A stretch of 64,000 bases of DNA, taken from positions 1 to 64,000 of the forward strand of contig CALSUJ010000001.1 of assembly GCA_943789505.1 (NCBI GenBank), given 5' to 3'. The stretch's first letter is position 1. The number at the start of each line of letters is the position of its first letter. The DNA is from an uncultured Flavobacteriales bacterium (GTDB lineage: Bacteria > Bacteroidota > Bacteroidia > Flavobacteriales > BACL11). Both the position numbers and the translations under genes were made by a program. The notes below the pieces were generated by a model. That model saw nothing but the letters and a program-made list of their open reading frames with translations, did no database searches and was not told the DNA's origin. Shown one piece after another: positions 8,158 to 16,644 of the stretch.

Positions 8158-8749
8158 TAATGTTTTCATCATCTAATAAATGATGACAATGTATTCCTAT
8201 TTTTTTTGCGCTGGCTATGTGTTGTGGTGAGTCATCAATAAAAAATACTTCTTCAGCTTTTAGTTTCTGTTCATTTAGGATATATTCAAATATTTTAACA
8301 TCTGGTTTTCTTAAACCTAATTCATGAGATAAATACATTTTATCAAACAGTTTGCAAAATGCTAACCATTTTCTTTTACCTAACTGTTTCTTAATTGCAT
8401 CAATATGAATAGCATTTGTGTTGCTTAGCAGGTAAATAGAATAATTATTTTTTAGCTTTTCTATCAGTTGTATACGTTCCTCTGGTAAATCTAATAGCAT
8501 AGCATTCCAAGCCTTTTCTACTTGATTGATATTTGCATTTTTAGTTTCTTTTTGTAATGCCTTTAGAAATTCATTACTGCTAATCATACCTGTTTCAATT
8601 TGATTGAATAAATTCGTTTGTACTTTTTTAGAATAAAAAGTTGCAGCATTATTTACCCCTAATTTGGTGAATTCATCTATCGTATTTTGATAGTTAATAT
8701 TTAGGATAACAGCTCCTAAATCAAAAATAATAGCTTTGCATTTTTTCAT
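8129..8749 (-). CDS. HAD family hydrolase (subfamily IA-like)
   Basis: Start chosen at the ATG at 8749, giving 206 residues beginning MKKCKAIIFDLGAVIL, because the nine residues from an upstream ATG do not resemble the family. The nucleophile motif is FDLG (Asp), motif II LLSNTN near residue 108, and motif III/IV is the Lys of LRKPD plus FFIDDS. These are the marks of YihX/epoxide-hydrolase-N-like HAD phosphatases acting on small phosphate esters. The second motif I Asp is replaced by Gly, usual for this subgroup. The 3' end overlaps mce convergently. The substrate is unknown. Confidence 0.85.
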   Translation of the reverse strand: MKKCKAIIFDLGAVILNINYQNTIDEFTKLGVNNAATFYSKKVQTNLFNQIETGMISSNEFLKALQKETKNANINQVEKAWNAMLLDLPEERIQLIEKLKNNYSIYLLSNTNAIHIDAIKKQLGKRKWLAFCKLFDKMYLSHELGLRKPDVKIFEYILNEQKLKAEEVFFIDDSPQHIASAKKIGIHCHHLLDDENIITLFPDIIL

Positions 8750-8782
8750 TTGGTAAACATGCAAATTATTGAACAATTTTGA

Positions 8783-8790
8783 TAGTTTTG
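8783..8790 (+). promoter_or_regulatory. -7 box of CAT-anticodon tRNA promoter
   Basis: TAGTTTTG matches TAnnTTTG, 17 nt before the tRNA 5' end. Confidence 0.55.
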
Positions 8791-8807
8791 CACTTACTTT
8801 TTAAACA

Positions 8808-8881
8808 GGGCCCATAGCTCAGCTGGTTAGAGCACTTGACTCATAATCAAGGGGTCGCTGGTTCAAGCCCAGCTGGGCCCA
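8808..8881 (+). tRNA. tRNA with CAT anticodon (probably tRNA-Ile2, else Met)
   Basis: A 74-nt tRNA: acceptor GGGCCCA/TGGGCCC with discriminator A, anticodon stem CTTGA/TCAAG around CTCATAA (anticodon CAT). The T-arm region GGTCGCTGGTTCAAG resembles the lysidine-modified tRNA-Ile2 of other bacteria more than elongator tRNA-Met. An initiator is unlikely because position 1 pairs normally. CCA is not encoded. tilS, which modifies tRNA-Ile2, is in this window at 36750. Confidence 0.93.
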
Positions 8882-8884
8882 CAG

Positions 8885-8912
8885 AAACCTCACCTATTTG
8901 GTGGGGTTTTTT
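8885..8912 (+). terminator. Intrinsic terminator after the CAT tRNA
   Basis: Stem AAACCTCACC / GGTGGGGTTT with loop TATTT and a T run, 3 nt after the tRNA. Confidence 0.85.
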
Positions 8913-9005
8913 ATTGACTAAAATGTTCTTTAAATAAATTTTCAATATGAGATTGTATGATTTATTGCACCTGAATTTCTTCCTTTTATATGCCTTAATG
9001 TATGT

Positions 9006-9200
9006 TTACTCAACTGCATCTAACAAATTGTAATCACAAGGATATTTAGAATTAAATCCTAAGTCTTATTTATTTGAATAATTTCGCCGTCATTTGAACA
9101 AGCTGCCCAATTGTATTCTTTCTATCCTCTATCTACTATAAGCATCATGTAATAAATTTCTTCAACAAAAGTAAATGAAAATTGCACATTTTGCTTTCAA
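9006..9200 (-). pseudogene. Possible decayed coding fragment
   Basis: In the 320-bp gap before the DUF4197 gene, the minus strand reads protein-like text broken by a stop and a frame change: FVEEIYYMMLIVDRG, stop, KEYNWAACSNDGEIIQINK, then after a one-base shift DLGFNSKYPCDYNLLDAVE and a TAA at 9006-9008. No start codon or family is recognised. It reads like a degraded small gene, but the evidence is only the texture of the translation. The rest of the gap holds nothing I can name. Confidence 0.3.
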
Positions 9201-9241
9201 TTTAGTGGTAATCCTTATTTTAGCACTTGAATTAATTGTGT

Positions 9242-9952
9242 ATGAAAATCATATTTTTTGTTTTATTATTGTTTGCAGCTCAGCTCAGCTCAGCTCAAAT
9301 TGATTTGTTAAAAGTTGCTAGTACAAAAGTAAATACTTTACTTTCCTCCTCTGCCACTAAGGATGAAGTGGCGAAAGGATTAAAGGAAGCTTTGGTTATT
9401 GGGGCTGATAAAGCGACTAAGAGTGCCTCAGCTAAGGATGGATTTTATGCTAACAAAATTATTCGTATTCCTTTTCCTACTGAGGCTGATAAAATGAAAA
9501 AAACATTGCAAAAAACAGGCATGCAATCACAAATTAAAGATTTTGAAAAGAGTATAAACTCTGCAGCTGAATTGGCTACTAAGCAGGTACTAGTTATTTT
9601 CGTTGATGCAATTACTTCTATGAGTATTCAAGACGCATTTCAGATTTTAAGAGGGGGAAATACGGCTGCAACTTCTTATTTAAAAAAACAAACAAATGCT
9701 CAACTCTATAATAGAATAAAGCCAATAACAAAAAAAGCTATTCAGCAAGTTGATGTAACAAAATATTGGAACCCGTTGGTAAAAACGTACAATACAATTC
9801 CTTTTACAAAAGCAGTAAATCCTGATTTGGAGGATTATGTGACTAATAAAACTATTGAAGGAATTTTTGTGCTTATCGCTAATCAAGAAAAAGAAATTAG
9901 AAATAACCCCAAAGCTAGAAATTCAGAGCTATTACAAAAAGTATTTAAATAA
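9242..9952 (+). CDS. DUF4197 family periplasmic protein
   Basis: Start at the ATG at 9242 (236 residues); a TTG two codons earlier is in frame but less likely. A signal peptide (residues 1-18, ending LSSAQ) is followed by a helix-rich domain that matches the DUF4197 pattern: KGLKEAL near residue 40, the IPFP motif near 77 and FTKAVNPDLEDYVT near 190. The family is found in envelope compartments of Gram-negative bacteria and has no established function. The DUF1844 gene starts 5 nt downstream. Confidence 0.82.
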   Translation: MKIIFFVLLLFAAQLSSAQIDLLKVASTKVNTLLSSSATKDEVAKGLKEALVIGADKATKSASAKDGFYANKIIRIPFPTEADKMKKTLQKTGMQSQIKDFEKSINSAAELATKQVLVIFVDAITSMSIQDAFQILRGGNTAATSYLKKQTNAQLYNRIKPITKKAIQQVDVTKYWNPLVKTYNTIPFTKAVNPDLEDYVTNKTIEGIFVLIANQEKEIRNNPKARNSELLQKVFK

Positions 9953-9957
9953 GAAAT

Positions 9958-10254
9958 ATGGAAAAAAACGATCAACTTTTAATGCAATTAATTTATATGT
10001 TCCACACTTCTGCTATGCAGGGGTTAGGTAAAATTGCTGACACAAATGGTCAGGTAATCCGTAATTTAGAATATGTAAGTCAGACTATTGATTTGATGAA
10101 TATGTTAAAAGTAAAAACAAAAGGAAATACTACGGATGAAATTGATGAATTGCTAGAGGGAATGCTTTCAGAATTAGGTTTAAATTATGTGGATGAAAAA
10201 GCTAAGCCAGAAAATAAAGTTGAGCAAGAAACTAAAGAATCAGATGATAAATAA
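9958..10254 (+). CDS. DUF1844 family protein
   Basis: A 98-residue protein with the DUF1844 core LIYMFHTSAMQGLGKI in the first 25 residues and a charged Lys/Glu tail. The family is small, widespread and uncharacterised. The next gene starts inside its last codons (ATG at 10244, other frame), which suggests translational coupling with the membrane coiled-coil protein. Confidence 0.75.
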   Translation: MEKNDQLLMQLIYMFHTSAMQGLGKIADTNGQVIRNLEYVSQTIDLMNMLKVKTKGNTTDEIDELLEGMLSELGLNYVDEKAKPENKVEQETKESDDK

Positions 10255-11149
10255 AATCAAAGATTTATGGGCAGATTCGACTAATAGAAAAGTAATTTTC
10301 TTATTTATCGGAATTGTTATTTTACTTATTATTTCTCTTTTCTTTCAGCAGAATAGAATGGAACAGCAAATGCAGTTAAAAATTCAATTTATTGAACAAA
10401 AAAATATGTTGCGTGACGAGCTGGATGATTTGATAGATGAACATGATGATTTGTTAGACGAGTATGGCGATTTGAATGAGCAATTGTATGAAAAGGATTC
10501 TGTCATTCAGCATCAAATTGCTGAAATTAGAAACCTAATAAGAACAAAAAGCGATCTAAATGAGGCTAAGAAAAAGATTGTGGCTTTAAAGGATATTTCA
10601 AAAAGATATTTGGCGAATATTGATTCTTTACTAGTTTTAAATGAGGTACTTGTGTTAGAAAAAGATAGTGTTGTAAAAGTAAATAAAGATATTAATTGGA
10701 AGAACTATAAGCTAAATAAGCAAAATAAGAAACTAGAAGAAAAAGTAAGTAAAGGGTCTATTTTAGAAGTTTTTGGTGTTGAGGTTGAAACTATTCGCTA
10801 TAGAAGTACTGGTAGGGAATTAGCAACTAAGTTTGCTAAAAAAGTACAGAAAATTAGGACCTGCTTTTCTATTACGGCTAACCTGATTTCTGATGCTGAA
10901 ATAAAGACTATTTATTTGCAAATTGTAAATGGAGACGGAGAATTAGTTTTAGGTACAGATACACTTATAACTATTGTTTCTGATTCTAGCTATATCTGTA
11001 CTAGTTCAGCTGAATTTGAATATAATAATATTGAAATGACACATTGTTTTGAGTGGGAGAGAGTCCAGGTTTTATCACCAGGAATGTATAGGGTTAATTT
11101 AATCTTTGAAGGAAGTATTGCAGCTCGAACCAACTTAAAACTAAGATAG
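10244..11149 (+). CDS. Single-pass membrane protein with long coiled coil, unknown function
   Basis: I start it at the ATG at 10244 (301 residues, MINKIKDLW) rather than further upstream, because an earlier start would overlap the DUF1844 gene by 68 bp and remove no recognisable domain. One transmembrane helix (about residues 15-35, FLFIGIVILLIISLFF) is followed by a charged coiled-coil region (about 40-185) and a C-terminal beta-rich domain of about 100 residues with VNGDGELVLG and SPGMYRVNLIFEG. The topology suggests an inner-membrane anchor with a periplasmic rod and head. No family recognised. xth follows directly (stop at 11149, ATG at 11150). Confidence 0.75.
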   Translation: MINKIKDLWADSTNRKVIFLFIGIVILLIISLFFQQNRMEQQMQLKIQFIEQKNMLRDELDDLIDEHDDLLDEYGDLNEQLYEKDSVIQHQIAEIRNLIRTKSDLNEAKKKIVALKDISKRYLANIDSLLVLNEVLVLEKDSVVKVNKDINWKNYKLNKQNKKLEEKVSKGSILEVFGVEVETIRYRSTGRELATKFAKKVQKIRTCFSITANLISDAEIKTIYLQIVNGDGELVLGTDTLITIVSDSSYICTSSAEFEYNNIEMTHCFEWERVQVLSPGMYRVNLIFEGSIAARTNLKLR

Positions 11150-11914
11150 ATGCCAACCATAATCACCTATAATGTAAACGGAATTAGGGCTGCTGTTAAA
11201 AAGGATTTACCTCAATGGTTAAGTGCTTCAAATGCAGATGTCTTATGTTTGCAAGAAATTAAAGCAAAGCCTGAACAATTTGATGAAGCCATCTTTAATG
11301 AATTGGGCTATACTTGTTTTATTAATTCTGCTGAAAAACCTGGATATAGTGGAGTTGCTATCTTGTCAAAGATTAATCCTAAGCATGTTGAGTATGGTTG
11401 TGGTATCGAAAAAATTGATTTTGAAGGCAGAGTAATTAGAGCAGATTTTAAAGATTATTCTGTAATGAGTGTTTATTTTCCTTCAGGAAGTAATCCTTTA
11501 AGGCAAGCTTTTAAAATGGAATTTTTAGTTTTATTTCAAGATTATATTACGAAATTAAAAAAGATAATTCCCAACCTAATTATTTCAGGAGATTATAATA
11601 TTTGCCATACTGAAATTGATATTCATAACCCTAAAGTCAATAAAAATTCATCAGGCTTTTTAATAGAAGAAAGAGAATGGGTAAGTCAATTTATTGCAAG
11701 TGGCTTTGTAGATTCTTTTAGGCAGCTAAATTCTGACCCTCATCATTATAGTTGGTGGAGTTACAGGGCAAACTCTAGAGCCAAAAATTTAGGTTGGCGT
11801 ATTGATTATAATATGATTTCTGATACTCTTTTACCTAAATTAAAACGGGCAAAAATTTTGCCTGCAGCTAAGCATTCTGACCATTGTCCAGTACTTGTTG
11901 AGCTAGCAGATTAG
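11150..11914 (+). CDS. xth: Exodeoxyribonuclease III
   Basis: A 254-residue member of the exonuclease III / AP endonuclease family of standard length. It cuts at abasic sites and removes 3' blocks in base-excision repair. The metal and catalytic residues are visible in YNVNGIRA (Asn), LQEIKA (Glu), SGDYNICH (Asp/Asn), the RIDYNMIS block and the C-terminal HSDHCPV (Asp-His). It directly abuts the preceding membrane-protein gene. Confidence 0.95.
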   Translation: MPTIITYNVNGIRAAVKKDLPQWLSASNADVLCLQEIKAKPEQFDEAIFNELGYTCFINSAEKPGYSGVAILSKINPKHVEYGCGIEKIDFEGRVIRADFKDYSVMSVYFPSGSNPLRQAFKMEFLVLFQDYITKLKKIIPNLIISGDYNICHTEIDIHNPKVNKNSSGFLIEEREWVSQFIASGFVDSFRQLNSDPHHYSWWSYRANSRAKNLGWRIDYNMISDTLLPKLKRAKILPAAKHSDHCPVLVELAD

Positions 11915-11920
11915 ATTTCT

Positions 11921-11928
11921 TATATTTG
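11921..11928 (+). promoter_or_regulatory. -7 box upstream of methyltransferase gene
   Basis: TATATTTG, exact consensus, 21 nt before the ATG at 11950. Confidence 0.6.
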
Positions 11929-11949
11929 CCAACTTCAAAATTAAATTAA

Positions 11950-12726
11950 ATGGGAATATTACAGACAGCTGAAAGAAGCTCACATCTTGATCCTTCAGAA
12001 AATGTTATTTATCAAAGGCACTTAATTGCATATAAAGAAGCCGCTAAATTAGTTAGCGGAACTGTACTTGAGGTTGGTAGCGGTGAGGGATATGGAATTA
12101 TGGAATTAGCTCCTAAAGCTGATCATTATATTGCTGTTGACAAGTACAATACTGATATTAGTGATGAGTTAAAGAAAGAAAATAATATTACATTTATTCA
12201 AGCAGAAGTTCCTCCTTTAAAAGGAATTGAAGATAAAAGTGTTGATTTTGTAGTTACCTTTCAAGTAATTGAGCATATTAATGATGACGAAATGTTTTTG
12301 CAAGAAATCCATAGAGTGCTAAAGCCAGGAGGAAAGCTGATTTTAACAACTCCAAATAGTATGATGTCCTTAACTAGAAACCCTTGGCATACTCGTGAAT
12401 ATACTCCTGAACAAATGGGGGAGGTGCTTAAAAGCTCATTTGATAATTATGAGTTGAAAGGAGTCTTTGGAAATGATAAAGTAATGGACTATTACAATAA
12501 AAATAAAGAGTCTGTTCGTAAAATTACTCGTTTTGATTTTCTAAATTTTCAATACTGGTTACCAAGATGGTTATTGCAGATTCCTTATGACATCTTAAAT
12601 AGATTTAATAGGTATAGTTTACAAAATTCTAATCAAGGAATTGTAAATTCCCTTGTCTATTCTGATTATTTAATTTCAGCTTCAAATACTAAGTGCTTAG
12701 ATCACTTTTGTATTGCTACCAAGTAG
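11950..12726 (+). CDS. Class I SAM-dependent methyltransferase
   Basis: A 258-residue protein with a Rossmann-type SAM-binding motif VLEVGSGEGYG near residue 39, an acidic residue after the second strand (AVDKYN), and the motif HRVLKPGGKLILTTPN near 120 (Methyltransf_11 pattern). The C-terminal 80 residues are aromatic and basic. The substrate is not evident. It has its own promoter and converges with the deacetylase gene (11-bp 3' overlap). The neighbouring deacetylase and DUF2723 genes hint at surface-glycan work, but that is inference. Confidence 0.85.
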   Translation: MGILQTAERSSHLDPSENVIYQRHLIAYKEAAKLVSGTVLEVGSGEGYGIMELAPKADHYIAVDKYNTDISDELKKENNITFIQAEVPPLKGIEDKSVDFVVTFQVIEHINDDEMFLQEIHRVLKPGGKLILTTPNSMMSLTRNPWHTREYTPEQMGEVLKSSFDNYELKGVFGNDKVMDYYNKNKESVRKITRFDFLNFQYWLPRWLLQIPYDILNRFNRYSLQNSNQGIVNSLVYSDYLISASNTKCLDHFCIATK

Positions 12727-13327
12727 CACTAAAATTATACCCTTTTGCTTTTAATTTCTGAATTGTCTTTTCTAGAATTGGTTTAACGTTTTTAAAACTC
12801 ATCAGATTGTTGTGCATTAATATTATTGATCCTGATGTAGTATTTTGTATAATATTTTCTTGTACTTTTTTTGAACTAGTATTCTGCTTAAAATCATAAC
12901 TAAGTACATCCCAGAGAATTATTTTATATTTTTCTTTGAGCACTGCAATTTGTACTTTAGTAACTTTACCGTAAGGTGGTCGGAATAATTTATTATTAGG
13001 CATTAATGCTTGACAATTTTCTATATCCTCTAAATACTTTTCTTTATTGGTAATCCATCCGTTTTTATGAGAATAGGAATGATTGGCTATTGTGTGCCCG
13101 TCTTTAATAATAGCGCCTACAAGTTCTGGAAATTCTTCTATTTGTTGTCCAACTAAAAAGAAAGTAGCTTTAACATTTTCTTTTTTCAAAATGGATAAAA
13201 TCCAAGGCGTAACTTCAGGCGTTGGCCCGTCATCAAAAGTAAGCCAGATTTCTTTATCTAGCGTCTCCTTCCTCCAAACTAAAGAAGGAAAGAGTGCTTG
13301 TATAAATTTTGGTATTGTAACAAACAA
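12716..13327 (-). CDS. Polysaccharide deacetylase (NodB homology) family protein
   Basis: A 203-residue NodB-fold carbohydrate esterase. Motif 1 TFDDGPTPEVTP (catalytic base and metal Asp), motif 2 NHSYSH (metal His pair), motif 3 FRPPYGK and motif 4 LWDVLSYDF are all present, as in peptidoglycan or chitin-oligosaccharide deacetylases. No signal peptide is obvious; the start MFVTIPKF is hydrophobic only briefly. It begins 5 nt after the DUF2723 gene on the same strand and is probably cotranscribed with it. It removes acetyl groups from a glycan whose identity is unknown. Confidence 0.9.
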   Translation of the reverse strand: MFVTIPKFIQALFPSLVWRKETLDKEIWLTFDDGPTPEVTPWILSILKKENVKATFFLVGQQIEEFPELVGAIIKDGHTIANHSYSHKNGWITNKEKYLEDIENCQALMPNNKLFRPPYGKVTKVQIAVLKEKYKIILWDVLSYDFKQNTSSKKVQENIIQNTTSGSIILMHNNLMSFKNVKPILEKTIQKLKAKGYNFSATW

Positions 13328-13332
13328 GTTTA

Positions 13333-15663
13333 TTATTGAACGCTTAAATATTCATCCATAAAAGTATTGATGCGATAAGTTTCATAATCAATTTCTACTT
13401 TATTATCTCCTTTACTTTTGTAATAGACTCCTTCTTGATCAGCATAAGTAAATGATAAATCTTCTAATTTATGAATCTGAATAACCCTACCTAAACTACT
13501 AAGTACTTGTCCTGTTATCCCTATGTTCTGTTTTAACCCACTACCACTTTCAAACTCTTTTAAGTATTTAACCTCTGTTAAGTAATCATCAATCATTATA
13601 GCTAGTACTTTTTTTGCTTTTTCATCTTCTCCTAACTTATAATATATGTCAATAATTGGTAATGCAAAATAACTTAAGTTAACTACATCTCTAGGAAATT
13701 CCGCCATACATTTATCCAATGTTTCAACTGCCCTAGCTGTATCCCCTTTTTGGAATAAGGCTTCTGCTAAACGTGAATAATTATTTCTGAAATTCATTAC
13801 CATTCTGGTATTGGTTTCATCAAAATATAGATTAGAATTATTAAAACCTCCCCACTCAAAATTTTTGACTAATCTTTCATACATTTTTTCGGTATGTACT
13901 ACTCCAGTCTGCCCATCAGGTGACTTAGCTAAATAAGGTACAAGTCTATATGCTAAGCCTTCTAACTGAAAGTATTTTTCTAAGCCCATAAAATTATCTC
14001 TTCCTACAGTAATAGCAAAATAGATAGGACGTTCCCAATTAAAGTTAGCTAAGATATCTAATACCATCAATTTGTTTTTATAAAGCCCGTTTCCTTTTAG
14101 CTTGAATTTTATTTCATCTACAATTTTGTCATGATATTCTATAGGAATAAATGCTTTTACATTTTCTTTATTTACCGAAAGTTTTAGTTTTTTAGTAGGG
14201 CAATAGCTTCTTAGACCTGCTGAAGTATTTATCTTGGCTTTTGCACTTTTACTATTAATAAAGTTTACGACATCCTTCACTTCAACATAATCTTTAAATC
14301 GTTCATTTATTGGGGTATAATCTCTTGTTCCTGCCCTGTAATCATCATGTTCTAATGATGATGGTATAGGAGCTGCATCATAAGAAGCTCTTTTCATTTG
14401 ATCAATATACCAAGGGGTGTTGAATAAAGATAGATTGACTACTTTAATGTCTGTTCGTATGCCTTCTACTTCTTGTGCGTACCAAAGTGGGAAAGTATCA
14501 TTGTCGCCATTTGTAAATAATATAGCATTTTTATCACAAGAATTGAGGTAATTTTTTGCAACCTCTAAAGCAGTAAATCTTCCACTTCTATCATGGTCAT
14601 CCCAATTTTCAGCTGCCATTAATGTCGGGATAATAAGCGCAACTAATGTTGCTATGCCAGCACTTGCGGTGGAGTTCAATCTTTTACTTAAAAAATCATA
14701 AATTCCTAATACTCCTAATCCTATCCAAATGGCAAAGGCATAAAATGAACCTACATAGGCATAGTCTCTTTCTCTTGGTTGGAAAGGTACTACATTTAAA
14801 TAAATGATAATTAGTACTCCTGTAAACAAGAAAAATAACAAAACAGCTAAGGCATCTTGGTTGTTCTGTTTGAAATGGAAAAGCATTCCTATTAAGCCTA
14901 AAATTAAGGGTAGGAAATAGTAATGATTTTTTCCTTTATTCTTTCCTAAATAATCAGGGACATCTACTTCTGCTGAAGGCGTTCCTAATCTTGCATTGTC
15001 AATAAATCCTATTCCGCTTTCCCAATTCCCATTTAAGGAATTTCCATCCATATTCATGAAATCATTCTGCCTTCCAGCAAAATTCCACATAAAATAACGA
15101 ATATAGGACCAGCCAATTTGATATTTAAAAAAGTAAGTTAGATTTTGACCAAAAGTAGGTTTAGCATCTTTATTTTTAAGCCCTGCCCAAATCACATAAC
15201 CGCCAGCGTGCCTAGTCTGGGTATTACTCCAAATTCTTGGAAAAAACATTTTATCTTTTTTGCTGTAATTTGGAAGTGTATTTTTTCTCTTGTCTATTAT
15301 AATATACTTTCCTTTCTTTTCATCTTTTGCGTAAACAGGATCTCCATCCAAATAAGGTTTTTTACTGTCTAGTTTTGCATTAAAATGTTGTCCATAAACA
15401 ATTGGCCAGCTGCCATATTGCTCCCTTTTTAAATACGATAAAAGACCAACTGCATCTTCAGGATTATTTTCGTCAATAGGAGGGTTTGCGTTAGAACGTA
15501 CTACTAAGATTGAGTATGATGAATACCCTATTAGTAGCATCATGATTCCTAATATTGCAGTATTCCAAACTGCTTTGTTGTGTTTCTTAGTGTAAGATAA
15601 TCCGAATGCAATCGCGCCTATCACTGTAAGGAAGTAAATAATAGTTCCTGAATTAAATGGCAA
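13333..15663 (-). CDS. DUF2723 membrane protein, C-terminal fragment (frameshifted gene)
   Basis: This 776-residue frame is the second part of one gene that starts at 16429. The open frame continues upstream of the first ATG to about 15745, reading VVIIPGAVSLISTFELFF before the ATG at 15663. It contains several transmembrane helices, a large soluble segment (Tyr/Lys/Asp rich, with RERDYAYVGSFY and FTNGDNDTFPLWYAQ) and TPR-like C-terminal helices. DUF2723 proteins are multi-pass proteins related to lipid-linked-sugar glycosyltransferases and are typical of Bacteroidota, about 1000 residues long, matching the sum of both parts. Confidence 0.85.
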   Translation of the reverse strand: MPFNSGTIIYFLTVIGAIAFGLSYTKKHNKAVWNTAILGIMMLLIGYSSYSILVVRSNANPPIDENNPEDAVGLLSYLKREQYGSWPIVYGQHFNAKLDSKKPYLDGDPVYAKDEKKGKYIIIDKRKNTLPNYSKKDKMFFPRIWSNTQTRHAGGYVIWAGLKNKDAKPTFGQNLTYFFKYQIGWSYIRYFMWNFAGRQNDFMNMDGNSLNGNWESGIGFIDNARLGTPSAEVDVPDYLGKNKGKNHYYFLPLILGLIGMLFHFKQNNQDALAVLLFFLFTGVLIIIYLNVVPFQPRERDYAYVGSFYAFAIWIGLGVLGIYDFLSKRLNSTASAGIATLVALIIPTLMAAENWDDHDRSGRFTALEVAKNYLNSCDKNAILFTNGDNDTFPLWYAQEVEGIRTDIKVVNLSLFNTPWYIDQMKRASYDAAPIPSSLEHDDYRAGTRDYTPINERFKDYVEVKDVVNFINSKSAKAKINTSAGLRSYCPTKKLKLSVNKENVKAFIPIEYHDKIVDEIKFKLKGNGLYKNKLMVLDILANFNWERPIYFAITVGRDNFMGLEKYFQLEGLAYRLVPYLAKSPDGQTGVVHTEKMYERLVKNFEWGGFNNSNLYFDETNTRMVMNFRNNYSRLAEALFQKGDTARAVETLDKCMAEFPRDVVNLSYFALPIIDIYYKLGEDEKAKKVLAIMIDDYLTEVKYLKEFESGSGLKQNIGITGQVLSSLGRVIQIHKLEDLSFTYADQEGVYYKSKGDNKVEIDYETYRINTFMDEYLSVQ

Positions 15664-15688
15664 GCCTATAGTATTTACAAAGAATAAT

Positions 15689-16429
15689 TCAAAAGTAGAA
15701 ATTAAACTTACAGCACCTGGAATAATAACTACCTGAACAACTACCTAATAGAATCATTGAAATGATGAATGCTTTTATCGCTCCTGATTTTGTGTATTCG
15801 TATTTTTTGTAATAGTAAATCATTCCCATTGCAGGGATAGTTAGTAAGCTCAATAAATGAACTCCAACTGAAAGCCCAATTAAATACGCAATTAAAACTA
15901 GCCATCTGCTTGAGTTAGGTTGGTCAGCTTCTTGCTCCCATTTCATAATGCACCAAAAGGTTATGGCTGTAAAAAAGGATGACATGGCATATACCTCTCC
16001 CTCAACTGCCGAAAACCAAAAAGAGTCAGAAAAAGTATAAGCTAAAGCACCTACAAGTCCACTACCTAAAACTGCGTATATTTTACCTATTTCGTAATTA
16101 TTGTCTTTAAAAAACATCTTTCTCCCAAACGCTGTAATCGTCCAAAAAAGAAAAAGAATAGAAAATGAGGAGCATAATGCAGATAGAATATTGATAGCAA
16201 CTGCCACTTCAGAGGTTCCTTGTGCTGCAAAAAGCGTAAAAATTCTACCAAATAACTGAAACAATGGTGCTCCAGGAGGATGTCCAACTTGTAATTTATA
16301 AGCGGTTGCAATGTACTCGCCACAATCCCAAAAACTCACGGTTTGTTCGATAGTATATAGGTAAACAAATGAAGCGATTAAAAATACGCTCCAGCCAATA
16401 ATATTATTTAGTTTTTTAAATTGATTCAT
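15689..16429 (-). CDS. DUF2723 membrane protein, N-terminal fragment (frameshifted gene)
   Basis: A 246-residue frame carrying the family hallmark: an early helix, then VSFWDCGEYIATAYKLQVGH with the acidic catalytic-like residues, and GHPPGAPLFQL. Five to six transmembrane helices follow. The last ~15 residues (GSCSGSYYSRCC) are out of frame: shifting by one base around 15743-15750 restores a hydrophobic stretch that runs into the downstream fragment. The gene is probably intact in the organism; see the finding on this frameshift. A weak -7-like box TACATTCG lies at 16459-16466. Confidence 0.85.
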   Translation of the reverse strand: MNQFKKLNNIIGWSVFLIASFVYLYTIEQTVSFWDCGEYIATAYKLQVGHPPGAPLFQLFGRIFTLFAAQGTSEVAVAINILSALCSSFSILFLFWTITAFGRKMFFKDNNYEIGKIYAVLGSGLVGALAYTFSDSFWFSAVEGEVYAMSSFFTAITFWCIMKWEQEADQPNSSRWLVLIAYLIGLSVGVHLLSLLTIPAMGMIYYYKKYEYTKSGAIKAFIISMILLGSCSGSYYSRCCKFNFYF

Positions 16430-16546
16430 CTTTAAATAGTGCTTTTTTGTTAGGAGTGCGAATGTATAAAATTAATTACTGATTTCCGTCTTGATTTTAT
16501 AATAACGAAAAAATGAGAATTTATTTTGTTCTTCTTACTTAATTGT

Positions 16547-16554
16547 TATTTTTG
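16547..16554 (+). promoter_or_regulatory. -7 box of tRNA-Gln promoter
   Basis: TATTTTTG matches TAnnTTTG, 17 nt before the tRNA 5' end. Confidence 0.55.
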
Positions 16555-16571
16555 CCGACCATTTAGTACAA

Positions 16572-16644
16572 TGCCCGATGGTGTAACTGGCAACACGTCT
16601 GCTTTTGGTGCAGAAGAGTCTAGGTTCGAGCCCTAGTCGGGCAA
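16572..16644 (+). tRNA. tRNA-Gln (TTG)
   Basis: A 73-nt tRNA: acceptor TGCCCGA/TCGGGCA, discriminator A, anticodon stem TCTGC/GCAGA around TTTTGGT (anticodon TTG), T-arm GGTTCGAGCCC. The U1-A72 pair is typical of tRNA-Gln. CCA is not encoded. Confidence 0.95.
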
